Assembly: GCF_013240295.1 (NCBI RefSeq)
Contig: NZ_JABETK010000001.1
Span: forward strand, 2,262,501-2,326,500
Source: Neoaquamicrobium sediminum
GTDB lineage: Bacteria; Pseudomonadota; Alphaproteobacteria; Rhizobiales; Rhizobiaceae
Direction: 5' to 3'
Length of the DNA: 64,000 nt
Position numbers and translations under genes: made by a program. Below are positions 53,370 to 62,784 of this stretch, one piece after another. Under the pieces are notes generated by a model. The model was not told the DNA's origin, did no database searches, and saw only the letters and a program-made list of their open reading frames with translations. Each line of letters starts with the position of its first letter. Position 1 is the first letter of the stretch.

Positions 53370-54023
53370 ATGATCGTCGCGTTGCTCAATCAGAAGGGCG
53401 GCACTGGCAAGACGACGCTCGCCCTGTATCTCGCCGGTGAATGGGCTCAGCGCGGGCATCGCGTCACGCTGATCGACGCCGACCCGCAAGGTTCGGCCCT
53501 CGACTGGTCCGAGCAGCGCGTCCGTGAACATCTTCCACGCCGCTTCGGCGTCGTTGGCCTGGCACGCGATACGCTCCATCGCGAGGCGCCCGAGCTCGCA
53601 CGCAACGTCGATCACATCGTCATCGACGGCCCGCCGCGTGTCGCCGGGTTGATGCGTTCGGCCCTGCTTGCCGCCGATCTCGTTCTCATTCCCGTACAGC
53701 CGTCGCCACTCGATGGTTGGGCGTCGGCCGAGATGCTATCGCTCGTCAACGAAGCGCGCATCTACCGGCCCGAACTCGTCGCACGCTTCGTTCTCAATCG
53801 GTGCGCGGCGCGCACCGTGCTCGCACGCGAAACAGCCGAGGCGCTGGCCGATCACGACCCGCCGGTTCTCTCCGCCACCGTCGGGCAGCGCATCGCCTTC
53901 GCTGCCGCCGCGCAAACCGGCCGCCTGGTCTCGGAAATCGACAATGCCGCGGCGGCCGCGCGCGAGATCGGAGCCCTAACCGATCAGATCGCCGGCATCG
54001 GCGCCGGAAAGTCCTCGCCATGA
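53370..54023 (+). CDS. parA: ParA-family partition ATPase
   Basis: This 217-aa product has the deviant Walker A at the N-terminus (NQKGGTGKTTLALYLAGEWA, residues 7-26), IDADPQGSALDWSEQR (Walker A', about residues 40-55) and VIDGPP (Walker B, about residue 88). It is a short ParA without an N-terminal HTH. It segregates or stabilises the element together with a ParB-type partner, either the RHH protein next door or the distant large ParB. ATG 53370 lies 160 bp after the repA stop; its stop overlaps the next start. Confidence 0.93.
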   Translation: MIVALLNQKGGTGKTTLALYLAGEWAQRGHRVTLIDADPQGSALDWSEQRVREHLPRRFGVVGLARDTLHREAPELARNVDHIVIDGPPRVAGLMRSALLAADLVLIPVQPSPLDGWASAEMLSLVNEARIYRPELVARFVLNRCAARTVLARETAEALADHDPPVLSATVGQRIAFAAAAQTGRLVSEIDNAAAAAREIGALTDQIAGIGAGKSSP

Positions 54024-54271
54024 GCGATCGCCCGAGCCGCCGCGCATTCGCCGCCAGACCGGCCGATTCCGAGCAATGGATCAAATCCGCCGATGCCGCC
54101 TCCCGCCGCGGCAGAACACCCGGCTACACCGCGCGCCTGACCATCGACATCACGCCCGAGCAGCGCGGCCGCATCAAGATCGCCGCGTTCCAGCGCGGCG
54201 TCACGGTCGCCGACATGCTGCGCGACCTCTTCGCGCGCGAATTCCCAGAAGACGAAGGAGACCCCTCATGA
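54020..54271 (+). CDS. Ribbon-helix-helix-like small partition partner
   Basis: This 83-aa product has a basic disordered N-terminus (DRPSRRAFAARPADSEQWIK), then YTARLTIDITPEQRGRIKIA and AFQRGVTVADMLRDLFARE, a ribbon-helix-helix fold. It starts on the parA stop (ATGA), as ParG- and RHH-type centromere-binding partners do. It probably binds DNA upstream of repA/parA and regulates the operon. Confidence 0.8.
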   Translation: MSDRPSRRAFAARPADSEQWIKSADAASRRGRTPGYTARLTIDITPEQRGRIKIAAFQRGVTVADMLRDLFAREFPEDEGDPS

Positions 54272-54788
54272 CCGGCACCGCGGCCCCCGCGTTGGCGGCG
54301 ACCCGATGCCGTCTGCCCACAATCCTGATGCGCTCATCCATGTGGAACTGATCTGGATCGAGAAGCGGATCGAATACTGGATTCGCTTCGGCCGCGAGAC
54401 CGGCGAGCGGATCATCGACCGACGCCGGCGCGTCGTGTCCTTCCGGCCCGGCGCCATTTTCGCCTTCGTGCGATGGGCGGCCAACGACTACGGCACCGTC
54501 ATCTCGCGCATTGACATCGTGCGTACCGTCACACCGGGCGCCGCCTATCAGACACTACCCTTCGTGCGCCCCGGTGGCGAAATCCTTCTCAAGATCGAAG
54601 GCTGGCCAAAGGTCGAAAAGGTGCTCCAGCACATCGACGCGGTGGAAGCCACAGGGGTCGATCCCTGCGATGCCGCCCCCGATCACTGGCGTCATGTCGC
54701 GCACCGGATGAGCGCCGGCCAGGAGCCGCGCGCCTACACGCAGCAGCGCCATCAGGCATGGCTCAAGCGGCGGAAGATCGAGCAATGA
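54268..54788 (+). pseudogene. DUF2840 protein, probably frameshifted near its start
   Basis: The main body, LIHVELIWIEKRIEYWIRFG ... GAIFAFVRWAANDYGTVISR ... LKIEGWPKVEKVLQHIDAVE, is DUF2840, found in the transfer region of these ICEs. ATG 54268 has GAAGGAG and overlaps the previous stop, but its frame ends after 27 codons. Reading C6 instead of C5 at 54284-54288 joins it to the body and gives 173 aa. Alternatively translation starts at ATG 54306, which has no good ribosome site and would give an unbroken 160-aa protein. Confidence 0.75.
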
Positions 54789-55330
54789 CTCGCGTCGGCT
54801 ATGTCAAGGCGACCTGTTTCGCTGTGCTGGCCGTTGCCGCGGCTGCCCTCGTTCCGACATCGCTCAAACTCGTCTGGAACGTGTCGGCCAGCGCGCCGAT
54901 CGGGCTCTATCGGATCGGGCCCGTCGAACGCCTCGAAGTGCCCGATCTGGTTGCGGTGATACCGCCCGAGCCGCTCGAGGACTTCATGGTCGAGCGCGGC
55001 TATATCGGCCGCGACGTGCCCATCCTGAAGCACGTCCTCGGCCTGCCGGGACAGCGCGTGTGCCGCACCGGCCGCACCATCACGGTCGACGGAATCGCAA
55101 TGGGCGAGGCGCTCGACCGAGATCGGCGCGAGCGCCCGCTGCCGGTCTGGAGCGGCTGCCGCGTCGTCGCGGCCGACGAGCTCTTCCTCATGAACTGGCA
55201 AGTCCCCGACAGTCTCGACGGCCGCTATTTCGGCCCGCTTCCGGCCACGACCGTCATCGGTCGGGCCATCCCCCTCTACACCGACGAGGACGGCGAAGGC
55301 CGCTTCGTCTGGCGCGCGCCGACGCGGTGA
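54785..55330 (+). CDS. traF: Conjugative transfer signal peptidase TraF
   Basis: This 181-aa product has an N-terminal membrane helix (CFAVLAVAAAALVPTSLKLV, residues 11-30), then SASAPIGLYRIGPVERLEVP holding the catalytic Ser (about residue 38). LKHVLGLPGQRVCRTG follows with the Lys (about residue 82). This is the S26 peptidase fold of TraF proteins, which cyclise or process TrbC pilin. The start overlaps the DUF2840 stop (ATGA). Its substrate gene trbC is not in the window. Confidence 0.92.
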   Translation: MTRVGYVKATCFAVLAVAAAALVPTSLKLVWNVSASAPIGLYRIGPVERLEVPDLVAVIPPEPLEDFMVERGYIGRDVPILKHVLGLPGQRVCRTGRTITVDGIAMGEALDRDRRERPLPVWSGCRVVAADELFLMNWQVPDSLDGRYFGPLPATTVIGRAIPLYTDEDGEGRFVWRAPTR

Positions 55331-55376
55331 CGACGCACGCCTTCCTGCAACCTCATCGCATCCAGAAGGAGGTTTC

Positions 55377-55712
55377 ATGCCCCAGATCGGTCAATTCACC
55401 CGCACGCCAACCGGCTATATCGGACGTATCCGCTCCTTGTCGTTCGACTGCGAACTCACCTTTGTCAGCGCCGACAGTCCCGACAGCGAGAATGCGCCCG
55501 CCTATCGGATTCATCTCGGCGATGAGGACGGACCCGAGGTCGGCGCCGGCTGGAAACATACCGGCGAGCGCGCCGGGACCTTCATCTCCGTCGTCCTCGA
55601 TGACCCCGCCTTTCCGTTCCCCGTGCGAGCCCGGCTGTTCCAATCGGACGAGGACGGACGTGACTGGGGCCTGCACTGGACTCGCCCGAAAAAGCGCGAC
55701 GAGCAGGACTGA
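55377..55712 (+). CDS. DUF736-family protein (second copy)
   Basis: This 111-aa product (MPQIGQFTRTPTGYIGRIRS; CELTFVSADSPDSENAPAYR; PEVGAGWKHTGERAGTFISV; DWGLHWTRPKKRDEQD) is related to the copy at 40610 but clearly diverged. It sits in the transfer operon between traF and the transglycosylase, a fixed position on such ICEs. Function is unknown. GGAGG lies before the start. Unlike the first copy it has no long structured leader. Confidence 0.9.
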   Translation: MPQIGQFTRTPTGYIGRIRSLSFDCELTFVSADSPDSENAPAYRIHLGDEDGPEVGAGWKHTGERAGTFISVVLDDPAFPFPVRARLFQSDEDGRDWGLHWTRPKKRDEQD

Positions 55713-55715
55713 TCG

Positions 55716-56483
55716 ATGTCGCTCATCGGTCCGTCAGCAACATTGCGGCAGTGCGGCCCCTGCGGCCGCATTGCCCTCCTTCTCCTTTCCGGCCTGGTCA
55801 TCACCACCCTCGACATCGGCGGCGCATCCGCACAACCGGCACCGCCCAGACGACACGAAGTCCGCGATCCCATTGCCGCACATATTGCGGAGGCGGCGCA
55901 GCGCTTCGGCATTCCCGAACGCTGGATCGTCGCCGTCCTGGGCGCCGAAAGCGCCGGCGATACGCACGCAGTCTCACATGCCGGTGCGAGAGGCCTCATG
56001 CAGGTCATGCCCAGTACCTGGGATGCCTTGCGCGCCCGTTATCGGCTCGGTCTCGACCCATTCGATCCGCGCGACAACATCCTCGCGGGCGCGGCCTATC
56101 TGCGCGAAATGTACGACCGCTATGGCACCATTCCGGCGATGCTGGCGGCCTACAATGCGGGACCTGCCCGCTACGACGAGCACCTCGCGACAGGTCGGCC
56201 GCTGCCTGCCGAAACACGCGCCTATCTCGATCAGCTTGCGCCAGCGCTGGGCGTCGCAACGCAGTCGGTGGACGCTCCCATCGCACCGCCGCTGCCACCA
56301 GACTGGCGCGAAGCACCGCTGTTCGTTCCGCGCTCGAACGACCGCCGGACACCCGCAGACCGCACCACCGAGAGGTCATCGGCGCGCAACTCCGCTTCCG
56401 TGCCGGTGCGACATGACGCCGAGGACTCTTCCGGTCCGAAGACGATGTTTGTCGTACAGAACACAGCGAGGGACGCCCCATGA
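55716..56483 (+). CDS. Lytic transglycosylase (VirB1-like)
   Basis: This 255-aa product has a signal peptide (IALLLLSGLVITTLDIGGAS, cleaved near residue 40) and an SLT domain: RFGIPERWIVAVLGAESAGD with catalytic Glu (about residue 77), GARGLMQVMPSTWDALRARY (about 90-110) and AYNAGPARYDEHL (about 147-160). It opens peptidoglycan for the conjugation channel in the periplasm. It lies 3 bp after the DUF736 stop. Confidence 0.93.
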   Translation: MSLIGPSATLRQCGPCGRIALLLLSGLVITTLDIGGASAQPAPPRRHEVRDPIAAHIAEAAQRFGIPERWIVAVLGAESAGDTHAVSHAGARGLMQVMPSTWDALRARYRLGLDPFDPRDNILAGAAYLREMYDRYGTIPAMLAAYNAGPARYDEHLATGRPLPAETRAYLDQLAPALGVATQSVDAPIAPPLPPDWREAPLFVPRSNDRRTPADRTTERSSARNSASVPVRHDAEDSSGPKTMFVVQNTARDAP

Positions 56484-56557
56484 GGCGGGCCAGCTTATTT
56501 CGCATGACGTCGGGTTCTGGCGTACCATGGCGGACGAGAGTGGGAGCGGCAGGCCCC

Positions 56558-56714
56558 ACAACCGACCGATGGCAGGATAAAAGGGCGCACCTTGCGCGCC
56601 GGTCGGTCGGTTGTTTTTGTGGGATTTTCTTGGACGCTCCGCACATTGTCCGCCATCGGCGCAACGTGCGCCAAGCGCTCTACTTCCCAGATTTGCAGGG
56701 TTTTCCGCACATTG
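56558..56714. promoter_or_regulatory. oriT: Candidate oriT: inverted and direct repeats before the relaxase gene
   Basis: ACAACCGACCGA (56558-56569) pairs perfectly with TCGGTCGGTTGT (56603-56614). TCCGCACATTG occurs at 56638-56648 and 56704-56714; the second copy is part of a TCCGCA-CAT-TGCGGA hairpin. Such repeats next to a relaxase gene are typical of origins of transfer. The first repeat, followed by TTTT, could instead be a terminator. Confidence 0.5.
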
Positions 56715-56726
56715 CGGAGCGATGCC

Positions 56727-58465
56727 ATGGCCGATGATCGCGAGTTCCGCATCCGTCCCGGCCGTATCCGCTCAACGCGGGCGCAAGCGGCGCGCCCCTT
56801 CATCGCCCAGGCGCTGGCGGCCGCGAAGAAGTCGGGCGGCGGCGTGTCGCGATCCGGGCGCGTCACGTCCGGCAACCGCTCGCGCTTCGGGCATGGCCAA
56901 CGCGCCAGCATCCAGGCCAATCGCCTCATCACCGCACGCTCGCGCGGCGCCGTCATCAAGGCGCGCGTCGTGCGCCATTCCGCCCGCGCCGCGCCGCTCG
57001 GCACCCATCTCGACTATCTGCGCCGCGATGGCGTGACCCGCGACGGCGAGAAGGCACGGCTGTTCGGGCCGGGAGAGGAGGTAGCGGACGGCCGGGCCTT
57101 CGCCGAGCGCTGCGAGGACGACCGCCATCATTTCCGCTTCATCGTCTCGCCCGACGACGCGCTGGAAATGTCTGACCTCCGATCCTTCACTCGTGACCTG
57201 GTCGGACAGATGGAAAAGGATCTCGGCACAGAACTCGATTGGGTTGCCGTCGATCACTGGAACACCGAACACCCGCACGTCCATCTGATCGTGCGCGGCA
57301 TGCGCGACGACGGCGAGGACCTCGTCATTTCGCGCGACTACATCAAGGAAGGCATGCGCGACCGGGCACGCGATCTCATCACCCAAGAGCTCGGCCCGCG
57401 CACTGATCTCGACGTCCGCCGCAGCTTGGAAAACCAGATCGCCTCAGAGCGCTGGACACAGCTCGACCGCCAGCTCGTCCGCGACGGTCGGCGCACCGGT
57501 GTCATCGACGTCGCGCCGCATCCGGGCGAGCAGCCTGACGAGTACCACGCGCTGAAGGTGGGGCGGCTGCGCAAGCTGGAAGCGCTCGGCCTGGCCGATC
57601 AGGTCGGTCCCGGCCAATGGATGATCGATGACAACGCCGAGGCGACGCTACGTGAACTCGGCGCGCGCGGCGACATCATCAAGCGCATGCACCGGGCGCT
57701 GACCGAGCGCGGCATCGGGCGCGGATCGGCGGATTACGTGCTGGCCGCCGAAAGTCTCGACACGCCGATCGTCGGCCGCCTGGTCGAACGTGGACTCGAC
57801 GACGAACTGAAGGCCACAGCCTATGCCGTGGTCGACGGCATTGACGGACGGAGCCATCACATCAAACTCGCCGATCTCGATGCCGCCGGCGACAGCGCGC
57901 CGGGCTCGATCGTCGAACTGCGCGCCTATGACGATTCCGCGGCCGGCGCCGCGTCGTGCTCGCGGTGCGTTCCGATCTCGACATCGAACGGCAGGTGACC
58001 GCATCGGGGGCGACCTGGCTCGACCGGCAGAACATCGCGCGCGACCCCGCGGCACTGTCAGAAGGCGGCTTCGGCGCGGAAGTTCGCCAAGCCCTGGATC
58101 GGCGCGCGGATCACCTGATCGAGGAGGGCTTTGCTGAACGAGAGGGCCGACGCATCATCTTTAGCCGCAATCTACTCGGCACGCTCCGCCAGCGCGAAGT
58201 GGAAACGTTGGGCGAGAAAATTGCAGCGCAGACAGGGCAGCCGTTCCAGCGCGCAGGTAGCGGTGAGTATGTCGCCGGAACCTATTGCAAACGCCTGTCG
58301 CTCACCTCTGGACGCTTCGCCATGATTGACGACGGCCTCGGCTTCCAACTCGTGCCCTGGACGCCCTCGCTCGAAAAACATCTGGGCCGCCATGTCTCTG
58401 GCGTCGCGCGCGGGGACGGTGGGATCGATTGGAGCTTCGGCCGCAAGCGGGGCCTGGGGCGCTGA
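56727..58465 (+). pseudogene. rlxS: Relaxase/mobilization nuclease RlxS (DUF3363), frameshifted
   Basis: The N-terminal nuclease domain has the three-His motif HWNTEHPHVHLIV (about residues 177-189) and GTHLDYLRRDGVTRDGEKAR (about residue 92). DUF3363 follows (RLRKLEALGLADQVGPGQWM ... RSDLDIERQVTASGATWLDR ... FQLVPWTPSLEKHLGRHVSG). The frame breaks at about 57939-57944, where one more G in GCGG-CC yields S-A-G-R-R-R-V-V-L and 579 aa. The enzyme nicks oriT and pilots the strand. ATG 56727 has GGAG 7 nt upstream. As written the protein stops at about residue 423, with the nuclease domain complete. Confidence 0.9.
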
Positions 58466-58625
58466 ACTTTGTCAGTGGGTGTAACTAGACCGTTGGCGAA
58501 GGACAGCTTCGAGCCCAAGGACGTCCTGCGTTGCCGTGTCGGCTTTTGTAAGCGCTGCGACATCGGACTATTGTTTCGCTAACCCTTTGCAGCGCGGTGC
58601 GACGAGTCCATCGTGGGAGCCGATT

Positions 58626-60116
58626 ATGTTGAAAGCGACCGAAGAAGAGATCGAGGAAGTCCGGGAATACTTCGAATGGCAGGCGCCTGACCTCGAAGTG
58701 ACGTTTATGCAGAAGGTCTACTCGGAGGCCGTTCTGAACACGCGCCACGACGTGTGGGACATCCACACCAACAAGGATCGCTGGTGGGTCATCACGGGCG
58801 GCACAAACCTCTATTCTCAAGAGCAGTTCCCCAACATGGACCTTGCTCTGACCTTCCATATTGGCCTGATCCTCCGCATCCCGCGCACGGCTGAGCAGCA
58901 GACAGACGATCTACGTATCATCCCGTTCGGTCCCATCTTCGAGAAGATCGAAGAAGCCGGCATCGCCGTGACACAGGCGCACAACCTCGCGGGCTATCAG
59001 GCTGTCGGTGTCCGCTGCCGGGAGACGCTACTCGAATTAATCGGCGCCGCGCAGGACGCGGCAACGTGGACCGACACACCGCCGCAGCGCGCGAACTTCC
59101 GCGAGTGGGCGGAGATCATCTGCAACGATCTTCTGCCAGGCGACTCCAACAAGGAGCGTCGCGGGGCGCTCAAGGGTGCGCTTGAGTCCGCATGGACCTT
59201 TTCCAACTGGCTGACGCACTCAAAGTCGGCCACCTGGATTGATGCAGACATGGCGCACTCGTTGGCCCAACACGCCACCGGTATGGCAATGTCGTTGATC
59301 CTTCGTGCGCTGCGCGGTGTGCCTGTGGAGTGCCCGAAATGCGGCTCACCACACCTCGAGCCCGAACAGGGCGAGAACACCGCGGCACCTGGGGTCCTCT
59401 GGGAACGCCCGCGGTGCGCCGACTGCGGATGGACCGGCAGGCCGATTCCAATCGTCGACCTCGAAGAGGGACAGCTGATCATCACACGTGAGGGTGAAGA
59501 AACCGACGCGTGCAGCATAATGACGGTGCCGCTGCGCACAGTCCTCAAGCCGGGCGATGCCACAATCCCGGCGCTGAAGAAAATAGAGTCCGGGCCACCG
59601 GGCCCCGTCGTCTATTTCGCCTATGGGTCCAACATGTCGACCGCCCGGCTGCGCGAACGCATGCCGAGCTGCAAACCGCTCGGCATCGCGACCTTGCCGA
59701 GTCATTCGCTCCGTTTTCACAAGCGTAGTGTGGACAACTCCGGTAAGTGCAACGCGTTTGCCAGCGGGAACGACGATAGCGTGATCGGAGTCCTGTTCAG
59801 CTTTGATCCTGCCGAGCGAGCGAAGCTAGATAAGGCCGAGGGCTTTGGCAGCGGTTACGAGCACGCAATGGTCGCGGTCATCAATGACAAAGGTCGCAGG
59901 CGGAAAGTCCTTACCTACCTCGCCAGCTCGGACTATGTCGACGACAACCTCAAGCCCTATGGTTGGTACAAGGACTTCGTCCTTGCTGGTGCCAGGGAAC
60001 ACGGCCTGCCGCGGGAGTATATTGCCGAATGCATCGAGTCTGTTGAGGCGATCAAAGATCCCAAGAAGGCACGAGAAAAGAAGCAGCGGGCCACGCTCGT
60101 AGGTCCCCCGCGGTGA
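58626..60116 (+). CDS. Zinc-ribbon protein fused to a gamma-glutamylcyclotransferase-like domain
   Basis: This 496-aa product has three parts. Residues 1-230 form a helical domain of unknown type (EEEIEEVREYFEWQAPDLEV; later AWTFSNWLTHSKSATWIDAD). Residues 236-275 are a zinc ribbon (VECPKCGSPHLE ... RCADCGWTG). Residues 335-490 are a GGCT/AIG2-like domain (VVYFAYGSNMSTARLRERMP; GVLFSFDPAERAKLDKAEGF). The cyclotransferase fold forms 5-oxoproline from gamma-glutamyl amines; here it could modify a protein or nucleotide. The gene lies between relaxase and coupling-protein genes, a cargo slot, so a defence or toxin role is conceivable. ATG 58626 has GGGAG upstream. Confidence 0.72.
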   Translation: MLKATEEEIEEVREYFEWQAPDLEVTFMQKVYSEAVLNTRHDVWDIHTNKDRWWVITGGTNLYSQEQFPNMDLALTFHIGLILRIPRTAEQQTDDLRIIPFGPIFEKIEEAGIAVTQAHNLAGYQAVGVRCRETLLELIGAAQDAATWTDTPPQRANFREWAEIICNDLLPGDSNKERRGALKGALESAWTFSNWLTHSKSATWIDADMAHSLAQHATGMAMSLILRALRGVPVECPKCGSPHLEPEQGENTAAPGVLWERPRCADCGWTGRPIPIVDLEEGQLIITREGEETDACSIMTVPLRTVLKPGDATIPALKKIESGPPGPVVYFAYGSNMSTARLRERMPSCKPLGIATLPSHSLRFHKRSVDNSGKCNAFASGNDDSVIGVLFSFDPAERAKLDKAEGFGSGYEHAMVAVINDKGRRRKVLTYLASSDYVDDNLKPYGWYKDFVLAGAREHGLPREYIAECIESVEAIKDPKKAREKKQRATLVGPPR

Positions 60117-60366
60117 GACTCTGTCGGCGCGAGTTGCCTGTTGAGACTGCGGATCAATCTCCGCTACTGGCGCGGAGCGGGAATACTCCTAGTCTGTCCA
60201 AAAACACCGCTTCGTACGGCGTCGCATCCAGCCAATGACGGTTTCGCACATAGTCAGCCCGCCGTTCTCTGACCGTTAGGCACCGTTTTTACGACTGGAG
60301 AAATAACGGGCTTGCCGACCCCGTTCATGGTCCCCAACGTACCTATATTTTCTTGGTAAATGTGCC
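60117..60366. other. Intergenic region before traG
   Basis: 250 bp without a supported gene. No strong repeat or clear promoter pair was found. AT content rises just before the traG start (CTATATTTTCTTGGTAAATG), where a weak promoter could lie. Confidence 0.35.
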
Positions 60367-62352
60367 ATGTCGGGTACGAAAATTCTCTGGGGTCAGATCG
60401 TCATCGTCTTCACGATCGTCCTCACTACCACCTGGGCGGCGACGCAGTGGACAGCTTGGCGCCTTGGCTTCCAGCCCCAGCTAGGTGCACCTTGGTTCGA
60501 GTTCGCGGGATGGCCGATCTACTATCCGCCCGCCTTCTTGTGGTGGTGGTACTTCTACGATGCCTATGCACCACCGATCTTCATCGAGGGCGCGGTCATC
60601 GCGGCTTCCGGCGGTTTCATTTCAATCGCAGTGGCGATCCTCATGTCCGTCTGGCGCGCACGCGAGGCGCAGAGTGTCGACACTTATGGATCGGCGCGTT
60701 GGGCGAAGCCAGATGAGGTGAGGGCCGCCGGCCTGCTCGGACCCGACGGTGTCGTTCTCGGCAAGCTCAGGAACGACTATCTCCGCCATGAGGGGCCGGA
60801 GCATGTCCTGTGCTTCGCACCGACCCGTTCGGGCAAGGGCGTCGGTCTCGTCATCCCCTCGCTTCTGACCTGGCCGGGCTCGGCGATCGTCCATGACATC
60901 AAGGGGGAGAACTGGCAGCTCACCGCCGGCTTTCGTTCCCGGCATGGCCGCGTGCTGCTGTTCGACCCGACCGATCCGAAATCGTCGGCCTACAATCCGT
61001 TGCTCGAGGTTCGCCGCGGCGAGTGGGAGGTGCGCGACGTCCAGAACATCGCCGATATTCTTGTCGATCCCGAAGGCTCCCTCGAGAAACGCAATCACTG
61101 GGAGAAGACCAGTCACGCGCTCCTGGTCGGCGCCATCCTCCATGTTCTCTATGCCGAGGAGGACAAAACGCTCGCCGGCGTCGCCGCCTTCCTGTCCGAT
61201 CCGAAGCGCCCGATTGAATCCACGCTCGCCGCTATGATGAAGACCGCGCATCTCGGCGGAGCCGGTCCACATCCGGTCATCGCCAGTGCAGCGCGCGAGC
61301 TCCTCAACAAGTCGGACAACGAACGCAGTGGCGTGCTCTCCACCGCTATGTCGTTCCTCGGCCTTTATCGCGATCCGATCGTCGCCAAGGTCACCCGGCG
61401 CTGCGATTGGCGCATCACCGATATGGTCGGCGGCAAACACCCGACGACGCTCTACCTCGTCGTGCCGCCTTCTGACATCAATCGGACCAAGCCACTGATC
61501 CGTCTGATCCTTAATCAGATCGGCCGGCGACTGACCGAGGACCTGCAGAAGAAAAGTGACCGGCACCGCTTACTGCTCATGCTCGACGAATTTCCGGCAC
61601 TCGGACGCCTCGACTTCTTCGAGAGTGCTCTGGCCTTTATGGCGGGCTACGGCCTCAAGAGCTTCCTTATCGCGCAATCGCTGAACCAGATCGAGAAGGC
61701 CTACGGTCCGAACAACTCGATCCTCGACAACTGCCATGTCCGCGTCAGCTTCGCCACCAACGACGAGCGCACGGCAAAGCGCGTGTCTGACGCACTCGGT
61801 ACTGCGACGGAAATGAGGGCGATGAAGAACTATGCCGGGCACCGTTTATCGCCCTGGCTCGGACACTTGATGGTCTCGCGTTCGGAAACCGCCCGTCAAC
61901 TGCTGACGCCCGGCGAGGTCATGCAGCTCTCACCCACCGACGAGATTGTTTTGGTTGCCGGCATGCCGCCGATCCGGGCGAAGAAGGCGCGCTACTACGA
62001 GGATCCGCGCTTCTGCGAACGCATCCTGCCGCCCCCGTCCAAGATTACCGCAACCAAGGCCAGAGGTGATGACTGGTCCACGCTGCCATTGCCACCGAAG
62101 CCAGCACACGCGGCAGGAGCCACCTGCAACGCGACCGAGGAGGAAGATTCGACTGATTCCGAACGGCGATACCAACCTGAACTCAGCCGCACTCGACCCT
62201 TCGAGCGAAAAGAGCCGATCCAAAACGAGTTCGAGATCGATCCCATCGACGATGATCACGAGGAAACCGCGCGCAACAGCCGGATGACACGGGTCATGCA
62301 ACGCGTGGCGCGGCAGATCTCGATGGACCCCAAGGACGGAATGGAACTTTAG
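60367..62352 (+). CDS. traG: Conjugative coupling protein TraG/VirD4
   Basis: This 661-aa protein has N-terminal membrane helices (about residues 8-28 and 73-98), then the ATPase: CFAPTRSGKGVGLVIPSLLT (Walker A, about residues 150-169) and LLLMLDEFPALGRLDFFESA (Walker B, about residues 402-421). It is a hexameric inner-membrane motor that hands the relaxase-DNA complex to the type IV secretion channel. It appears complete, with an acidic C-terminal tail. The next gene starts 3 bp after its stop. Confidence 0.95.
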   Translation: MSGTKILWGQIVIVFTIVLTTTWAATQWTAWRLGFQPQLGAPWFEFAGWPIYYPPAFLWWWYFYDAYAPPIFIEGAVIAASGGFISIAVAILMSVWRAREAQSVDTYGSARWAKPDEVRAAGLLGPDGVVLGKLRNDYLRHEGPEHVLCFAPTRSGKGVGLVIPSLLTWPGSAIVHDIKGENWQLTAGFRSRHGRVLLFDPTDPKSSAYNPLLEVRRGEWEVRDVQNIADILVDPEGSLEKRNHWEKTSHALLVGAILHVLYAEEDKTLAGVAAFLSDPKRPIESTLAAMMKTAHLGGAGPHPVIASAARELLNKSDNERSGVLSTAMSFLGLYRDPIVAKVTRRCDWRITDMVGGKHPTTLYLVVPPSDINRTKPLIRLILNQIGRRLTEDLQKKSDRHRLLLMLDEFPALGRLDFFESALAFMAGYGLKSFLIAQSLNQIEKAYGPNNSILDNCHVRVSFATNDERTAKRVSDALGTATEMRAMKNYAGHRLSPWLGHLMVSRSETARQLLTPGEVMQLSPTDEIVLVAGMPPIRAKKARYYEDPRFCERILPPPSKITATKARGDDWSTLPLPPKPAHAAGATCNATEEEDSTDSERRYQPELSRTRPFERKEPIQNEFEIDPIDDDHEETARNSRMTRVMQRVARQISMDPKDGMEL

Positions 62353-62355
62353 ACC

Positions 62356-62784
62356 ATGGCTGGCCGTAGGAAGAAGACACAGATCTCCGTCTATCTCGAT
62401 CCGGACGTCATGACGATGCTCCTGGAATATGCCGCGCGCCGCGAGCAGTCCCAGTCGATGATCGCGGAGGCAGCCATCGCTTCCTTCCTGTCGCCGGACG
62501 ATGCCGAGAGGCGCGAGGCCGCCATCGCAAAGCGGCTAGATCAGATTGATCGCCGCATGATTCGTCTGGAGCGTGACGTCGGCATCTCCGTCGAGACATT
62601 GGCCATCTTCGTTCGGTTCTGGCTGGCGACGACGCCGGCGTTGCCGGAGCCGGCAGCACTCGCCGCCCGTGCGAAGGCCAGCGATCGTTACGAGGCGTTC
62701 ATTACAGCATTGGGACGTCGTCTCGCAAAAGGACCGAAGCTCAGGCAGGAGATTCCTGAGGACATTGACGGATCTGGGAGTTGA
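62356..62784 (+). CDS. CopG/ribbon-helix-helix protein downstream of traG
   Basis: This 142-aa product (KKTQISVYLDPDVMTMLLEY then AARREQSQSMIAEAAIASFL, residues 5-45) is a ribbon-helix-helix domain, followed by a coiled stretch and a hydrophobic segment (VETLAIFVRFWLATTPALPE). It holds the fixed position between traG and trbB on Tn4371-like ICEs and probably regulates transfer genes. It is the last ICE core gene visible; trbB and the rest do not follow. Confidence 0.88.
   Translation: MAGRRKKTQISVYLDPDVMTMLLEYAARREQSQSMIAEAAIASFLSPDDAERREAAIAKRLDQIDRRMIRLERDVGISVETLAIFVRFWLATTPALPEPAALAARAKASDRYEAFITALGRRLAKGPKLRQEIPEDIDGSGS

Noticed and set aside
56480..56737. 85-aa frame starting on the transglycosylase stop
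   Set aside because: It covers the inverted and direct repeats of the candidate oriT, has an Arg/Cys-rich unlikely composition and no family resemblance.
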